64,000 bases of DNA from Symsagittifera roscoffensis (lineage: Eukaryota; Xenacoelomorpha; Acoela; Convolutidae): the NCBI RefSeq assembly GCF_963678635.1, contig NC_087070.1, positions 28,206,848-28,270,847 of the forward strand, given 5' to 3'. This document shows positions 47,428-58,555 of this stretch, piece after piece. Positions within the stretch are counted from its first letter, which is position 1, and each line of letters starts with the position of its first letter. The notes beneath the pieces are model-generated. The model saw only the letters and a program-made list of their open reading frames with translations, did not search any database and was not told the DNA's origin. The translations under genes were made by a program, and so were the position numbers.

Positions 47428-47958
47428 ATGTACTCGGTTCGGAAGAATTCCTTTCACGACCTGGAAACAGTGCACGACTATGTCATTCTGAGCATGACAT
47501 GTTCCAGTCTTCTCGCAGCAATCATCTCTCTAAGCTTCCAGATTGTGTCTGCCTCAACTCCGAACTTCATACAGCACAACACAGAAACCTTTCTGGCATT
47601 CATTCTCTATGCTTCCGGCATCCAATTCTTGGCTCTATTGACAACTATGATTTGTTTTATGACTAAGTTCTCACCGTCATCTTGGACTGCAGTCATGATA
47701 CTATTGTCGTTTTATACGAGTGCTTTGCATTTACTGTGTGTGGCAACTTTGCTAGTATTCGTTACTCGGATTAGCACGAAAGAGTTAGATGTCAACGAGT
47801 GCAGCGAAACAGAGCCGGATAGCGAGGATGTCGAATCAAACATTGCGATCAAGAAGCAAGGGTTTTTACAGTTTGGCGAATTAAACGCCAGTGATGATGT
47901 AAAAGATGATTTGTTGATTTCGAAACACTCTGGCATGGAAAGAATTATCGTTCGATAA
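47428..47958 (+). CDS. Hypothetical multi-pass membrane protein, 176 aa
   Basis: This is the cleanest long ORF in the window (ATG at 47,428, stop TAA at 47,956-47,958). Its codon use is richer in G+C than its surroundings, which suggests a living host gene. Three hydrophobic segments are visible: about residues 17-41 (VILSMTCSSLLAAIISLSFQ), 54-76 (FLAFILYASGIQFLALLTTM) and 85-113 (AVMILLSFYTSALHLLCVAT and beyond). The last could be a long helix. An acidic tail follows (ELDVNECSETEPDSEDVE), and the protein ends RIIVR. No family was recognised. A TTTTCAG acceptor ends at 47,422, five bases before the ATG. That fits either a 5' intron or nematode-style trans-splicing, and it is why this ATG was chosen. 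Confidence 0.7.
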   Translation: MYSVRKNSFHDLETVHDYVILSMTCSSLLAAIISLSFQIVSASTPNFIQHNTETFLAFILYASGIQFLALLTTMICFMTKFSPSSWTAVMILLSFYTSALHLLCVATLLVFVTRISTKELDVNECSETEPDSEDVESNIAIKKQGFLQFGELNASDDVKDDLLISKHSGMERIIVR

Positions 47959-47959
47959 T

Positions 47960-50900
47960 AATTGTATTGTAAATGTAACTAAATGTACCTGATTTTTTTT
48001 GATAAAATTACAGATTTATTTAAACTGATATTTATATTTTATCAGCAAAATTTGGCAATTAGTTTCCCCATTTATACCTAGTTATAGATCGTTCTCAGCT
48101 CTTTGTTTTTACTTTCGAAGAGAGTCAAGAATATATATGTTTTATGCGGTTTTTTGTCCGAACTTTGGAAGAAAACGGAAAATTTATTCTTTGGGGCGCT
48201 TTTTGTAATTCAAAATTTAGAACTTTCAAGGCTTCACTGTGGTATACTTATTTTATATTCAGATCAACTTTACAAAGAAAGTTGACAGTGAATGGGTATC
48301 GACCCGAAAACCTTTGTTGCCCAGCAATTTTGCTTGCACCAGACCAAGATGCGGATGGCATCGCTGCTGAATGAAATTAAGCCAATTGTTTAGGCGCGGC
48401 AAATTATTCGCACTCAAAGTCATTCCAAATTGAGTTGATGGTAATTATTTGGTCACACTAACACCACTGCAACTTTAACAATAAAAAATCAAAATGTTAA
48501 ATTCTTATCAAATAAGATAGCGCGACAAACAGATGGTGCACCAAAATTACTCTATGAGAAAGCGACCTTGGACCTAAACTCACCTGATGCGACCAACGAG
48601 TCTCGAGCAGACCTAATATTAACCTAGCTTTAGAAAAAAAAAGAAACAAAAAAAATCAAAACAAATTGATAATAGATTTAGTTTAATTCAGATCGCAATG
48701 AGGACAATAAAACGGAAATTGCATCGCACGACAAGATTTTAAACCTAATTAAGCAAAAAAAAATTTTTTTACACCGCTTTAAATAGAGCCATGAACTTGA
48801 TTAATTAAGCTATATAATCCGAATATTGTAAGAAAAACAAAAAAACTTAATTAAAAATAACACGAAATTGACAGAAAAATTTGCCTGGCTTCAAACTAAA
48901 AACCTGCAGTAAAATTTTCTAAAAACCTTCACTCCAAAATTATAACATCTTTAGAAAAAGGAGAATAAGAATTTAGCAAAAATTAATTAATGTTTTTGGG
49001 TAATACTTTCCTGCTTCTCAAAAATCATCAGCATTTCTCGTAATTTTTTCCTATAACAATCAAATTTTAAATACTAACTCAGTCAAAACCAAAATCATCA
49101 AGACATCGCTAGGATCTGAAACCATTTTAAAACATTTTTAACTTAATTTAAAATAAAAATAATCAAGGACTGTCCCTTATTTTAAAAAGTAAATCTTAAA
49201 TTTTAAGCCCCGAACCAGATAGTCAAGACTTCTGCTTAGATCTTGAACCCTTATTCTTTCATTAATAAAATTTAAGTTAGATTTTTCTTAAAATCAGATC
49301 ATCAAGGCTTCTTTTGGATCTTTTAAAAGTTCTCTTTGATTTTCAAACCTACACCTGAAAAAAAAGCATCCAACGACCTGAAACGTGAAGTTAATCTCCA
49401 ATTTCTTGAAACAACCCAGGACTAACCTAAAAATTTTTCTCAAAATTTCACGATTCAAATTAATCTAAACAGTGATGAACTTCGTTTCATCGTCCTGCAC
49501 TTGAGCCCCACATCTTTTTTGACCAAGGCTGCTAAAAACACTTATAAAAGAAAAAGTCAGCTCTAAAAAATCATCCAACGATCTATTCCTGTTCGAATTA
49601 AACCTGAATCTTCTGAATTGGTTTAATAATTTTTAACCTTTGATCTCGTGCAATCCCCATTTAAGTTTAAGACTAGTTAAATGTAAAAAACACCACATAT
49701 GTTTGAAAGCAAGAACAAAACGCAAGGTCATAGTCTGATACAAAAAACATACTAAACCTCAAAATCCTGCTAGATCAAATAAAAGGTCAAAGCAAAGAAG
49801 TCAACGAACAACGAAAACTTTCTGATTCAGAAGCAAAAACAATAACACCGATAAAGTGGAAACGTAGAAAAAAAATGATTCTAACAGAAAACCAGTAAGA
49901 ACGTACAATTGAAACTAACCTATTTTATTTTTTTTAAATTACACATTAACAGTGATACCACATATGAAAGGATTTATTACGAGGTAACTTTGAGAATGAA
50001 TTTATTCTACCTTTCGACATTGATCCCACCCGTGATCCATGTGCAATTTTGTCATAAATGACCCATCACGCGGACATGTGCAATTTTGTCCTCATCATAA
50101 TTTTATTTCGAACAAGCAACAGCTCATACCGACAAGAACTTCATGAAGTGAAAATAAAAAAGCAGATACTAGACCATTATCTACCAAGCATATATAAAAT
50201 CACCTCACAATATTGTTTATTCGCTATTGAAACTCTATCACCAAACCTACACAAAACCCACCGAACGGAACAAATTACAATAGACAAAATAAAATATTTC
50301 ATGATAGAACAGCTGTCAATTCTTTAAATTCAATAAAATTGATTGCTCGAAAAAAATTGAAAAGAACAACAACTCTAGACCAACAATATTTTCAAAAACA
50401 AGGCTGAGGTGCTGAGACTAATCTAACCAACACTTGCCGATTTTCAAAAATCACCTAAATGAAGATAAATAAACTCATCAGATAGAATTAAATTCCGATT
50501 ACTAAATTTATTAAACACTGTTAAGTTGAAGAAAGCTAAATTACCAATGTCTTTCTCAGTTGATGGACTCTCGAGTTCCAGATTTAGCTACGAAAGAAAA
50601 CATAGTTATCAGAACTTCATGGAGCAATTATGCTCAACCCCACTGTGGATGGAGCACACTGAGTAACTATCCATCGAGATGGAATATCAAAAAATGCAAA
50701 CTGAATCTTAGTCCATAGAACATACAGAACCTTTTCAATTGTTTTTTTTTTAGTTTAACCAGTTTAAAAAAGATGGGCGCGTGGAAACCCGATTGAAGTA
50801 ACAAAATAGCACAATTTGCAAACAAAAGGGGTCGCATATTATGAATGATTTTTGGTTCTACGTGTTTTTTTAAAGTTGCCTTCTTCTACGTACTCATTAA

Positions 50901-51107
50901 AAACTGCCCGTTTAGCTCGGTTGTCTGACACAAAGCTAAGAAAGCCACCCTATATGGACAAGCCAGAACTATTATATGGGAGAAAAAACGAAAATTTGGA
51001 TATTTTTTTACAGTCTAAGATTGTAGATTACTGGAACAGAACGGAAATCTTCACGATGAACATCTTTTCCTGTTTGCAGCTAAAAGCAACAACAACAACG
51101 AAGTTTC
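47960..51107. other. 3.1-kb AT-rich intergenic stretch
   Basis: No gene or strong repeat was recognised. Short frames, such as those at 50,058-50,327 and 50,852-51,130, have no domain. Near 49,990-50,100 a TGTGCAATTTTGTC motif occurs twice about 45 bp apart. Confidence 0.45.
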
Positions 51108-51115
51108 ATTACTTG

Positions 51116-51374
51116 CAGAGGCGGATCTAGGAGTTTCTCGTGAAGAGGGGATTTCCAAAACTCGATTTTTCAGGACGACTAAATTGACCTAAAAGCCGTT
51201 TTTGAGCACTTTTTATAACATTTTGACAAAAAAAATGCGCTTTTTCTGCGCCGCTCCCCTCAAAGCTAGTATATATTGGCGCCGAAGGATGGATATTTCG
51301 AAATAGTTCAAAGGGGGACCCTTTAGGTCGGAAGGGGGTCAAATCCCTGAGCTGGCCCCTTAAATCCTCAGCTG
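51116..51374. mobile_element. hAT-type MITE with perfect 8-bp target duplication
   Basis: The 259-bp element begins CAGAGGCGGATCTAGG and ends CCTCAGCTG. Its ends are imperfect inverted repeats of the hAT CAG-GGCGGAT type. It is flanked on both sides by the identical 8-bp ATTACTTG (51,108-51,115 and 51,375-51,382). An 8-bp duplication and CAG termini are hAT hallmarks. It is much more G+C-rich than its surroundings and has no coding capacity, so it must have been moved by a transposase encoded elsewhere. Confidence 0.75.
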
Positions 51375-51977
51375 ATTACTTGTATTGATTTAATAACCAT
51401 TAAATGCGTTAAAACTTTCTACGAAACTTTCGCCAAATTCTTCCCCACTGGGAGAATTTTTGAACCCTCGTCGAATTTTAATCACACTTTTTCCAAACAA
51501 AAGATTCGATTGTTTTTTGCTATGTAGTGGAATAAACCGATTATTTAATTTATGATGATATCTTCTATCATGTTTTTTCAAATACTCAATTTTGATACAA
51601 ACATATTTTGACTAACTTCATGTCACTAAAAGGTTTTAATTTTCGTCTTTTATCTTTTCTTATCAAAAATTTTATCTTCTGTTCAGTCTATAATCAATTC
51701 TCCGTCCTTTGAAAAATTCCATTAATAAGTTGTTAAGAGTTTTCAAGGATAACGAGTTTTTGCAGCTAACGCTTTTTGAGTGGACTGAAGATTTCTTCAA
51801 CTGTATGTTGTTCAGTGAAGTAATATTGCATAAGAGCAAAAAAAAAAAAGATAGAACTTAGTTGCCAATTAAAATTGCTAGTAGTAAAAGTAAAAATTGT
51901 CACGAGGATTCGTTCTCAGCTAAATAAACATAACAGTTGAAACTGTCAGATTTTCAGAAAATACATGACTGTCGCTT

Positions 51978-52015
51978 TTGTTACTTCGCTATTTCGCAAA
52001 ATAGCGAAGTAACAA
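51978..52015. repeat. Perfect 17-bp hairpin with 4-nt loop
   Basis: The arms are TTGTTACTTCGCTATTT (51,978-51,994) and its exact complement (51,999-52,015), loop CGCA. It has the same architecture as the hairpin at 46,447 but an unrelated sequence. Nothing else was seen between 51,385 and 52,180. Confidence 0.7.
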
Positions 52016-52179
52016 GCAACGTGGTATACGAGCAGAAAAAATAGAAAAAAAAATATATAATTATATAAGCTGATCGTTAAAACAAGTACACTGATTTTCA
52101 AAAAAAAGTTACCTAAAAGGAGTACCCGCATCCAAGTTTAGGCGTAAGTAATCTTTTTTAACTGATCATTATGAAGATT

Positions 52180-52375
52180 TTTTGACAATTATAATTGATT
52201 ATAATTACCAAAATTAGGTCTGTAAGGGAATTATAATTGATTATAATCGTAAAATTTTCCTAGAGATTATAACCTTTTAAAATCGATTATAATTGATTAT
52301 AGCTCTTACTAAAAACCCTTAAAATCAAATATAATCGATTATAATTGATAATAATCGATTATAATCTCTTAATTT
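52180..52375. repeat. Degenerate AT dyad repeat (ATTATAATCGATTATAAT type)
   Basis: Roughly ten copies of TTATAATTGATTATAATC / ATAATCGATTATAA variants lie in about 195 bp, in both orientations because the unit is nearly self-complementary. More copies occur at 52,840-52,990. It may form cruciforms; no gene is nearby. Confidence 0.65.
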
Positions 52376-52839
52376 GCCGAAATTTTCCTATGCTCGAATT
52401 ACATCTTATGGGTTATTATTTTTGTGTCAAAAAGAGAACCTCTAAAAGAGAGATCTCTTGAACACTTTGGTTCATCTGAACACAAAGTCTTACAACAAAA
52501 CAAAAGTTTCATAGAGATCCTTTCATATGAGTAGAAAGGTTCCCGCGGTAGATGAAAAATAAATTTCCGAATCAATTATGCAATTAAATCAATTTGCTGA
52601 TGTTTTGGTGTTTAAAAAAGGCCTAAAATATGCATCACAAAACAACTCTAATGGGGAAAAAATAACATAAATTTAATAAACTTATAATAACAAAAATAAC
52701 ATAAACTTATAAATTTAAAGTAATTTAAAAACTTTTAAAATGTTTTTCTCATTTTTCATAGGAACCAGCGTCCACAAAAAGCATAAAATATAAGCAAATT
52801 AGATGCAACTTCGAGGACAAAAATGAACAAATAAAAGGG

Positions 52840-52990
52840 ATTATAATCAATTGTAATCGATTAAAATGGATTTTTGTGCAAAACTAATGAAATACTTTGA
52901 TTTTAAAAGGAGAGATTATAATCAATTTTTAATTCTTTAAAATCGAGTGCTTCTCAGTTTTAGTATGACTGGTACTAAAATCGTAATATA
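52840..52990. repeat. Second cluster of the AT dyad repeat
   Basis: Looser copies of the same ATTATAATCAATTGTAATCG-type motif. The 470 bp between the clusters and the 53,000-53,300 stretch show nothing else. Confidence 0.5.
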
Positions 52991-53302
52991 ATCAATTATT
53001 TGCACTGCTAGCAACGAATTTCATTTTTCTCCCAGCACAGAATCCCATGATTGATGGCATCCAAAAAACACTGAGGTTATACTGCTTAAAAATTTAGCAG
53101 CACACTGTGTGGATGATAAACCATTGGCCTTTCTTTACCATTGCATTTTTTTTATTGCCGAATGTTTCGCAAACAATTTGGCTAATTGGGTGAAAAATAT
53201 CACTCAGATTGAAACTAAAAATGATTCAAAAGGAAGCACAAGAGAATAAAAGAATAATTCATATTTGTTTTTGAAACGAAATTGAAACAAACAACTACAT
53301 AC

Positions 53303-53380
53303 CAGAAAATCTTTTTCAGCAAGCTCCGCTAATACCAAAGGCATTCTCAGGGTGACATCCGCATTTTCGATGGCACTCAT
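53303..53380 (-). CDS. Candidate short coding exon (26 codons)
   Basis: On the minus strand an ATG at 53,380 opens an uninterrupted reading MSAIENADVTLRMPLVLAEL, followed by AEKDFL. It then meets a donor-like GTATGTAG at 53,302. Composition and the donor suggest a first coding exon. No convincing next exon was found below 53,300, so it may be a relic. Confidence 0.35.
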
Positions 53381-53649
53381 TTCAGCAAATGCTCAATTCT
53401 TCGAATAATCGATTTTCAAATAAACGACACGGAACTTTTCTCCAGCGCAAGATAGTCGATCCTAGCTAAGCTCACAAGTTACAATACGGTGTAAAATTAG
53501 AATACGGTAAATTAAACACCGATAAAACCAAGAATCAGATACATCCGGAAATGCATTATAAATTTCCAGGATATCAGATGAAATCGATGATCATACAGAA
53601 TATAAGGATAGTTGGATGTGATTAATTAGTAGATTAGTTACACATTCGA

Positions 53650-54397
53650 TTAGTTGTATGATAATTTTACATGTACTACACCGTTGATGCAAGGACCAAA
53701 CTTCAAGGGAATGTCATTTTTGGGCAGTTCAAAGTAATCGAGGCGACTCAAAAAATTTTCCTGCGTTTTTCCTCCTTGTTTGTTTTTTTTGGCCTTGGGC
53801 TCTGAGGGTTTTTGCCGGGTTTAGATTTCTCAGCATCCTTAATCATGATTTTTATGAAATCGTCTCGCAGTGATTCTCCGGCGACTCGTTTACTTGATTC
53901 GCCTTGTGACTCGTTTCTCAACTCGGAGTACTTAACCTATAAACTGCCACTGCATGATGGTCCATTCCCCTCAGTATCCTGAGGATTGTCGACCAAACGA
54001 ACTGTGCACTGGGACACGAAAGGATCATTGATGATGACAATCTCTTTTTGACTTTGACACTCCTAGCATGTTCAAAAAATACCAACAAGTCCCTGTGCAG
54101 TCGTCTAAGGTTGAACGATAGCTTCTCTTTTCTCGAATTCTGTCTTCTGCTGATGACACAAGTAACATTGTGTTCGTGGAATTTTTTTAAATCCTATGCT
54201 GCTGCGTTTTTTTTTCTGTCTTCTGAAACAGTAAAGATGGCACGTCCCGGCCAATCATACCATTTAATCTTTACGCTCCAATCGCTGGTTAATGATAAAA
54301 TTACAGCACTTTCCCAGAGGACTAGTACTTTTTCCTTCACCCGAAAAGTTCTACTGAGCATGATGCCATGGATGAAAGACTCTAATATAAGGCTGAA
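53650..54397 (-). pseudogene. Broken host gene relic, basic nuclear-type protein
   Basis: After an acceptor-like CGTTCCTCAG (ending at 54,398) the minus strand reads a protein-like frame containing VLWESAVILSLTSDWSVKIK and WYDWPGRAIFTVSEDRKK. It continues past a single in-frame TAG at 54,194-54,196 with DLKKFHEHNVTCVISRRQN and LRRLHRDLLVFFEHARS. A one-base shift near 54,045 leads to EIVIINDPFVSQCTVRLVDN. A second in-frame TAG lies at 53,937-53,939. Another shift in an A8 run near 53,785 leads to FLSRLDYFELPKNDIPLKFG, ending with a TAA at 53,650. The Trp/Lys-rich first part could be a small beta-barrel reader domain (inference only). It lies head-to-head with the SET gene, about 420 bp away. 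The breaks argue for a pseudogene. Confidence 0.55.
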
Positions 54398-54817
54398 CTG
54401 AGGAACGATTGAATGATTGAAATGAAATGAGTCTTGGTTCAAGAATTGACTAATGACAGTTTCCCTGTTGCAGGACTGATGCATCAGTTATAATGAAGGC
54501 TTCACTGATAATAACTACACTGTCTAGTTCAACTTATCAGTATGACGCCTTCAATATCAACTAGCCGACTTATCTTTAAGCACTCATTATTGCACAGATG
54601 CTACAGTTGCCTGGTGGGCTAAAAAGAGTGGAAAAAGTCGAAGCTAATCTTTGGTGGTCTCTTATCTTGATCCTGGTGTTTCGATTAAATTGGTGCTGAT
54701 AAGTGACGAGAGGTTTTCCGCTAAATTGTAATCCATTCATCCTCATCTTGTGCTCAATATTAGTTGCATCTCTCATTTTTCATCCGAATCTACTAAAAAC
54801 TTACGGGCTCAAGTTAA

Positions 54818-57338
54818 ATGTCAAACGCCAAGAGCTCATATTCAGTGCCTTCCAGTTCTACATCACCAATTGCAGTGCCTTCCAACATCTCTATCTCTGT
54901 GCCTCCGTCACCACTCGCAGCACCAGAAAAGACATCATTTGCTCCGTCGACAACGGCATATAGGCAACCACATACCCCTCTGCGACATGTCCATTCAGGC
55001 CCCTCGATGGAACATCAGCGCCAGCCTCAGCAGTATCAGCGATATCCAGCATACCTGGATTCCTACATGTTGGCATCACCTATCCGAATTCTCCATGGCC
55101 ATCGGTTTTTTTTCACTGCCGAGAAGTTGAAAGACAACCGCATGACCTACACTCTCACGGACCCCCGAGCCGATAATCCCACGGAAGCACAAGACCACAG
55201 GAACGATGAGATCACAGAGAGCCGCAAAAAGGATCATGCAGAGCCAGATAATGTAGGCGAAACTGTAAGTTGAAGAAATAACTTTAAAAGTAAAAACATT
55301 ACACCAGCCTATAAAGTTTTGGTAAATCAAATATCGAAACTAATTCATTGTCAATTTTAGCAATCTGGAAAAGCCTCCCGAGCCAAAAAACCATTTATAA
55401 ACGAGACTGTTAAAAAACGTCACTTTACAGAATTTCGAGAAGTCGAAGGACTGCGCCGATAAAAGAAACGGAACCTTGACCCACAAAGAATAAGTGACAA
55501 GAATCACAAGACCACAAGAACGACGAGATCACAGAGAGCCGCAAAAAGGATCGTGCAGAGCCAGATAATGTAGGCGAAACTGTAAGTTGAAGAAAAAGCT
55601 TCAAAAGTGAACACATTACACCAGTCTAAAACGTTTTGGTAAACCAAATATCGAAACGAATTCATTTTCAATTTTAGCAATCTGGAAAAACCTCCCAGCC
55701 GAAACCTAAGTCACTTTACAGAATGTCAAGAAGTCGAAGGACTGCGCCGATAAAAGAAACGGAACATTGACCCAAAAAGAACAATTGAACTTGTTCAGGA
55801 CCGTTGTCACGTTTCTGTTCACGTGCACAGGGATGCTCGAGAAAATGAGCATCAACACCACGGTACAAGCTGTCGTCCAGACGTTTGTAGACATAGAGGG
55901 AAAAAATGAAGACAATACCATGGAGCTGAGCAGAAAAGCAGCAGCCTGTAAGTATCTTTTTAATTCTAAAACACTGATTTGATTAAAGAAAAACACTGAT
56001 GACTCGATTTGATTACTGAATTTTATAGTGTCAACTTCTTGCGTCTCCCACAAAATTCCAGTCTGGCTAGTTGAGGGTATAAAAGTGTACTATACGGAGG
56101 CCAGAACCCATTTAAAGAGAAGCAATATGAACTGTGTTGTTCATCGGTTTTTTTGGGACACCAAACATTTGGTGACAACTCAACTGTTTTTTGTCAATTC
56201 TTTTTGGGATGCGGTATTCCGGGTTGCTCCACTGGTTGATCAGTTCAAACGCCAGGTAAATCAATCGATATAAATTTTTTATTTCTTCCAAAGGGATTTA
56301 TTTATCAAAATATAAACCGACATGGAATCACATGTAATCATTTTTTTATAGGTTAGCATCATAAATCTGGAACAGCCGAAGCGCTCTCTCGCACGTCAGG
56401 TTGGGAGACTTATGTCTTTGTCTACCAACCCTACGTTCGAGATGGAAAAACTGAAGAAGCAAGCTTCAGCTGTTTACCCCAAATTGGACGGATACACGTA
56501 CGAAGAGGTTCTGTTGGCAATGCGATCCCGACAATATTCTCAACGTAGCGTTTGACAGATCTTCGTTCAGCAGAAAACGACTTCCCATGAGCTGTCTAAT
56601 AAATTTACAAACTTTTACTCAAAGCAGAAGTGGGCAACTCATGACCTGAAGAAGGTGGTTGACCATGAGGCGAACTGGCTCAATGGTGGATCAAAAAGAA
56701 AATTTCAGCCGCTCGAGAAAACCACAAAACTGAAACATACCACATCTCAACGACATTGAGAGCTTTCGATCTGAGGTTCAGGAAGAGTTGCAGAGTCGTG
56801 CATTGACCCAGTGCTGGGTCGGTATCTGAGATGTGATATTTTTTGTCTTTAGAGGAGGTACTTTATAATTTTAATGATTCGATAAATATATCTTACTAAA
56901 AAAAAATTCATTTTTGAATCAGTAATTTTGAGTTTCTTTTTTACTAGAATTGATTGATTTGCAATCGTTCAAGAAAGATGACGTGTTGGTGTACTACCAC
57001 GGCAAAGTAGTCGCCATTATCAAAGCCGACCAGCACTGCCTCCAACCAGGAGTTCTAAGTGAATACGTATTGCAAAGTGCGGGTCCTCCTAGGCGATTGA
57101 TCGACGCTTCAAATGAGGAGTGCCTGTTACATAAATGGAATGTTTGCCTGCGTCGTTTAGCGAACCACGCCGTCCAAAAGAAGAACGAGGCCAATATCAA
57201 GATGGTAGAAGTTGAAGTTGTCAACTAGGTGAAATAGTAGTCATCCTAAAAGCCAGGAGATACATTGTACCTTTCGAGCAACTGCGCTTTGACTATGGAG
57301 ACAATGTTGCTCAAGCGTTGTTTGACAACAGCAGTTAA
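54818..57338 (+). pseudogene. Broken multi-exon SET-domain gene (KMT5A/SET8-like)
   Basis: The family transfers methyl groups to lysines, usually on histones. Exon 1 (54,818-55,264) starts MSNAKSSYSV and encodes a Ser/Pro/Gln-rich N-terminus, ending in a GTAAGT donor. Intron 1 is 96 nt. A later exon ends at 55,947 (donor GTAAGT); exon 56,029-56,255 joins in phase; an exon begins at 56,352 with VSIINLEQPKRSLARQVG. The SET part lies at 56,948-57,338: DVLVYYHGKVV (family YHGE), RLIDASNEE, LRRLANHAVQKKNEAN (family RL.NHs....N) and RRYIVPFEQLRFDYGDN (family I..geEL.fDYG). Breaks are an in-frame TGA at 56,553-56,555, a shift near 56,740 and a shift near 57,230. The NHS motif has become NHA. A 307-bp tandem duplication disturbs the exon 1/2 region. 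It is most likely a pseudogene copy. Confidence 0.7.
55198..55790 (+). repeat. 307-bp tandem duplication inside the SET gene
   Basis: Copy 1 is 55,198-55,504. Copy 2 starts at 55,505 and matches to about 55,790. Each copy contains the end of exon 1 (ATAATGTAGGCGAAACT), the GTAAGT donor, the roughly 96-nt intron with its CAATTTTAG acceptor, and the following CAATCTGGAAAA exon start. Identity is high (about 90% by eye), so the exon-intron-exon junction exists twice. Splicing could skip or include the extra copy. Confidence 0.8.
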
Positions 57339-57725
57339 ATGGACTTTGAGTATTCTATGAGTTCCGGTGAAGGTTTTATCAGTTTTCGAATCAATTTAGA
57401 ATTTATAAAGAATTCGTTTGTGTTCATGATTTTATATTTTAAACCTGTTCTAATTTGTGTTCAAATATACTAATTAACTATTCTAATAAAAAACCCTGAA
57501 TATAAACAACTATGTACACTTACTAAAAAGTTAAGAAAATAACTTGATTAGGAATGAATAACGAATGTCTAATCGAAAGCAACATTAAAAAGTGAATGAT
57601 CGACCGATGGTCCGTATGAAGCACACTTAGCAGGTATCTAATTAGTCCTAAAGGCCAATTGGTGAAGCAAAATGAACAACTCACATGCCCAACGGGAAAA
57701 GTTTAAAATATCACAATTAGCTGTT
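57085..57725 (+). repeat. SET gene 3' part and downstream DNA, duplicated at 58.2 kb (copy 1)
   Basis: Landmarks shared with 58,215-58,555 are AGGCGATTGATCGAC, TTCAAATGAGGAGTG, CTATTCTAATAA, CAACTATGTACAC, GTGAATGATCGACCG and CAACGGGAAAA. Offsets are about 1,131 bp at the exon and about 825 bp downstream. So copy 2 lacks roughly 300 bp, essentially the end of the SET exon. Confidence 0.75.
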
Positions 57726-57823
57726 TTTGACACGGCACAAAGATTTGCGTGGATATGTCAATAATTAATTATGACACTATGGGAAAAGCAAAATTAAAAA
57801 TCAAAATGACCGTTTTCAATCAA

Positions 57824-57867
57824 ATGTTTATATTCAATTCGCGGAATGTTTATATTCAATTCGCGGA
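57824..57867. repeat. Perfect 22-bp tandem duplication
   Basis: ATGTTTATATTCAATTCGCG plus GA occurs twice in direct succession (57,824-57,845 and 57,846-57,867). The 57,725-58,215 stretch around it holds no recognised gene. Confidence 0.75.
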
Positions 57868-58214
57868 TCTTACACGAATTTAGTTAAATAAAGATGTAAG
57901 ATTTTTACGTGGATTCCATAAGAAATGGTAAAACATTTGTTCCTAATTTCCTCAATCGTTGTTCTAGCTAGCCATTGTTCAAGCTGGTTTCTTTTGGATA
58001 TCTCACTTACAGTCTGCGGAATCCGCTAACAGTTTGTGGAATCAATAAAAACAGACTGTCGCGCTCTAAAACAATAATTTCAAGTAAATATTACGTGAGA
58101 TCAAGTAAAACTGCTACTCATAACCACCTCACCTTTTCCAGAGGTGAGAATTTACCACCAGCATTATGCTGCGGGTATCATCTGGGAGCCAACCAGATTC
58201 GTTTTTGCCCAAAA

Positions 58215-58555
58215 ATGGTACAAGGCGATTGATCGACTGTTCAAATGAGGAGTGTCCGCATCAATTTTTGAATAGATTTATTTACTTAGTTACAAGTAAA
58301 CTATTCTAATAATAAACTTTGAATAAGTACAACTATGTACACTAACTAAGAAATTAAGGGGATAACTTGATTAAGGATGAATTACGCAAGTCTTTAGTAA
58401 AGAAATATCAAAAAGTGAATGATCGACCGTTGGTCGATATGAAACATATTTAGCGGGTATCTAACAAGTGCTGAAGGGCAATTGATTAAGCGAAACGAAC
58501 AACTCGCATTCCCCCAACGGGAAAAATTTAAAATTTCACAATTAGCTAAAACTAA
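58215..58555 (+). repeat. Truncated second copy of the SET 3' region (copy 2)
   Basis: This begins with a fragment of the SET exon (GGCGATTGATCGACTGTTC) and passes directly into the downstream region, skipping about 300 bp. It cannot encode a SET domain. The duplication is older than the 307-bp one, judged by more mismatches. Confidence 0.7.

Noticed and set aside
54048-54401. 117-codon + strand frame
   Set aside because: It lies opposite the minus-strand host gene relic, whose translation is more protein-like. The + frame is likely a shadow.
54750-55130. 126-codon His/Gln-rich frame overlapping SET exon 1
   Set aside because: The alternative frame from 54,818 continues to a GTAAGT donor and is duplicated with its splice site, so the other frame is a shadow.
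53650-57338. Reassigned stop codons (TAG/TGA read as amino acids)
   Set aside because: TAG, TGA and one-base shifts all occur in the same relics, while the two clean genes end at ordinary TAA and TGA codons. Decay explains this better.
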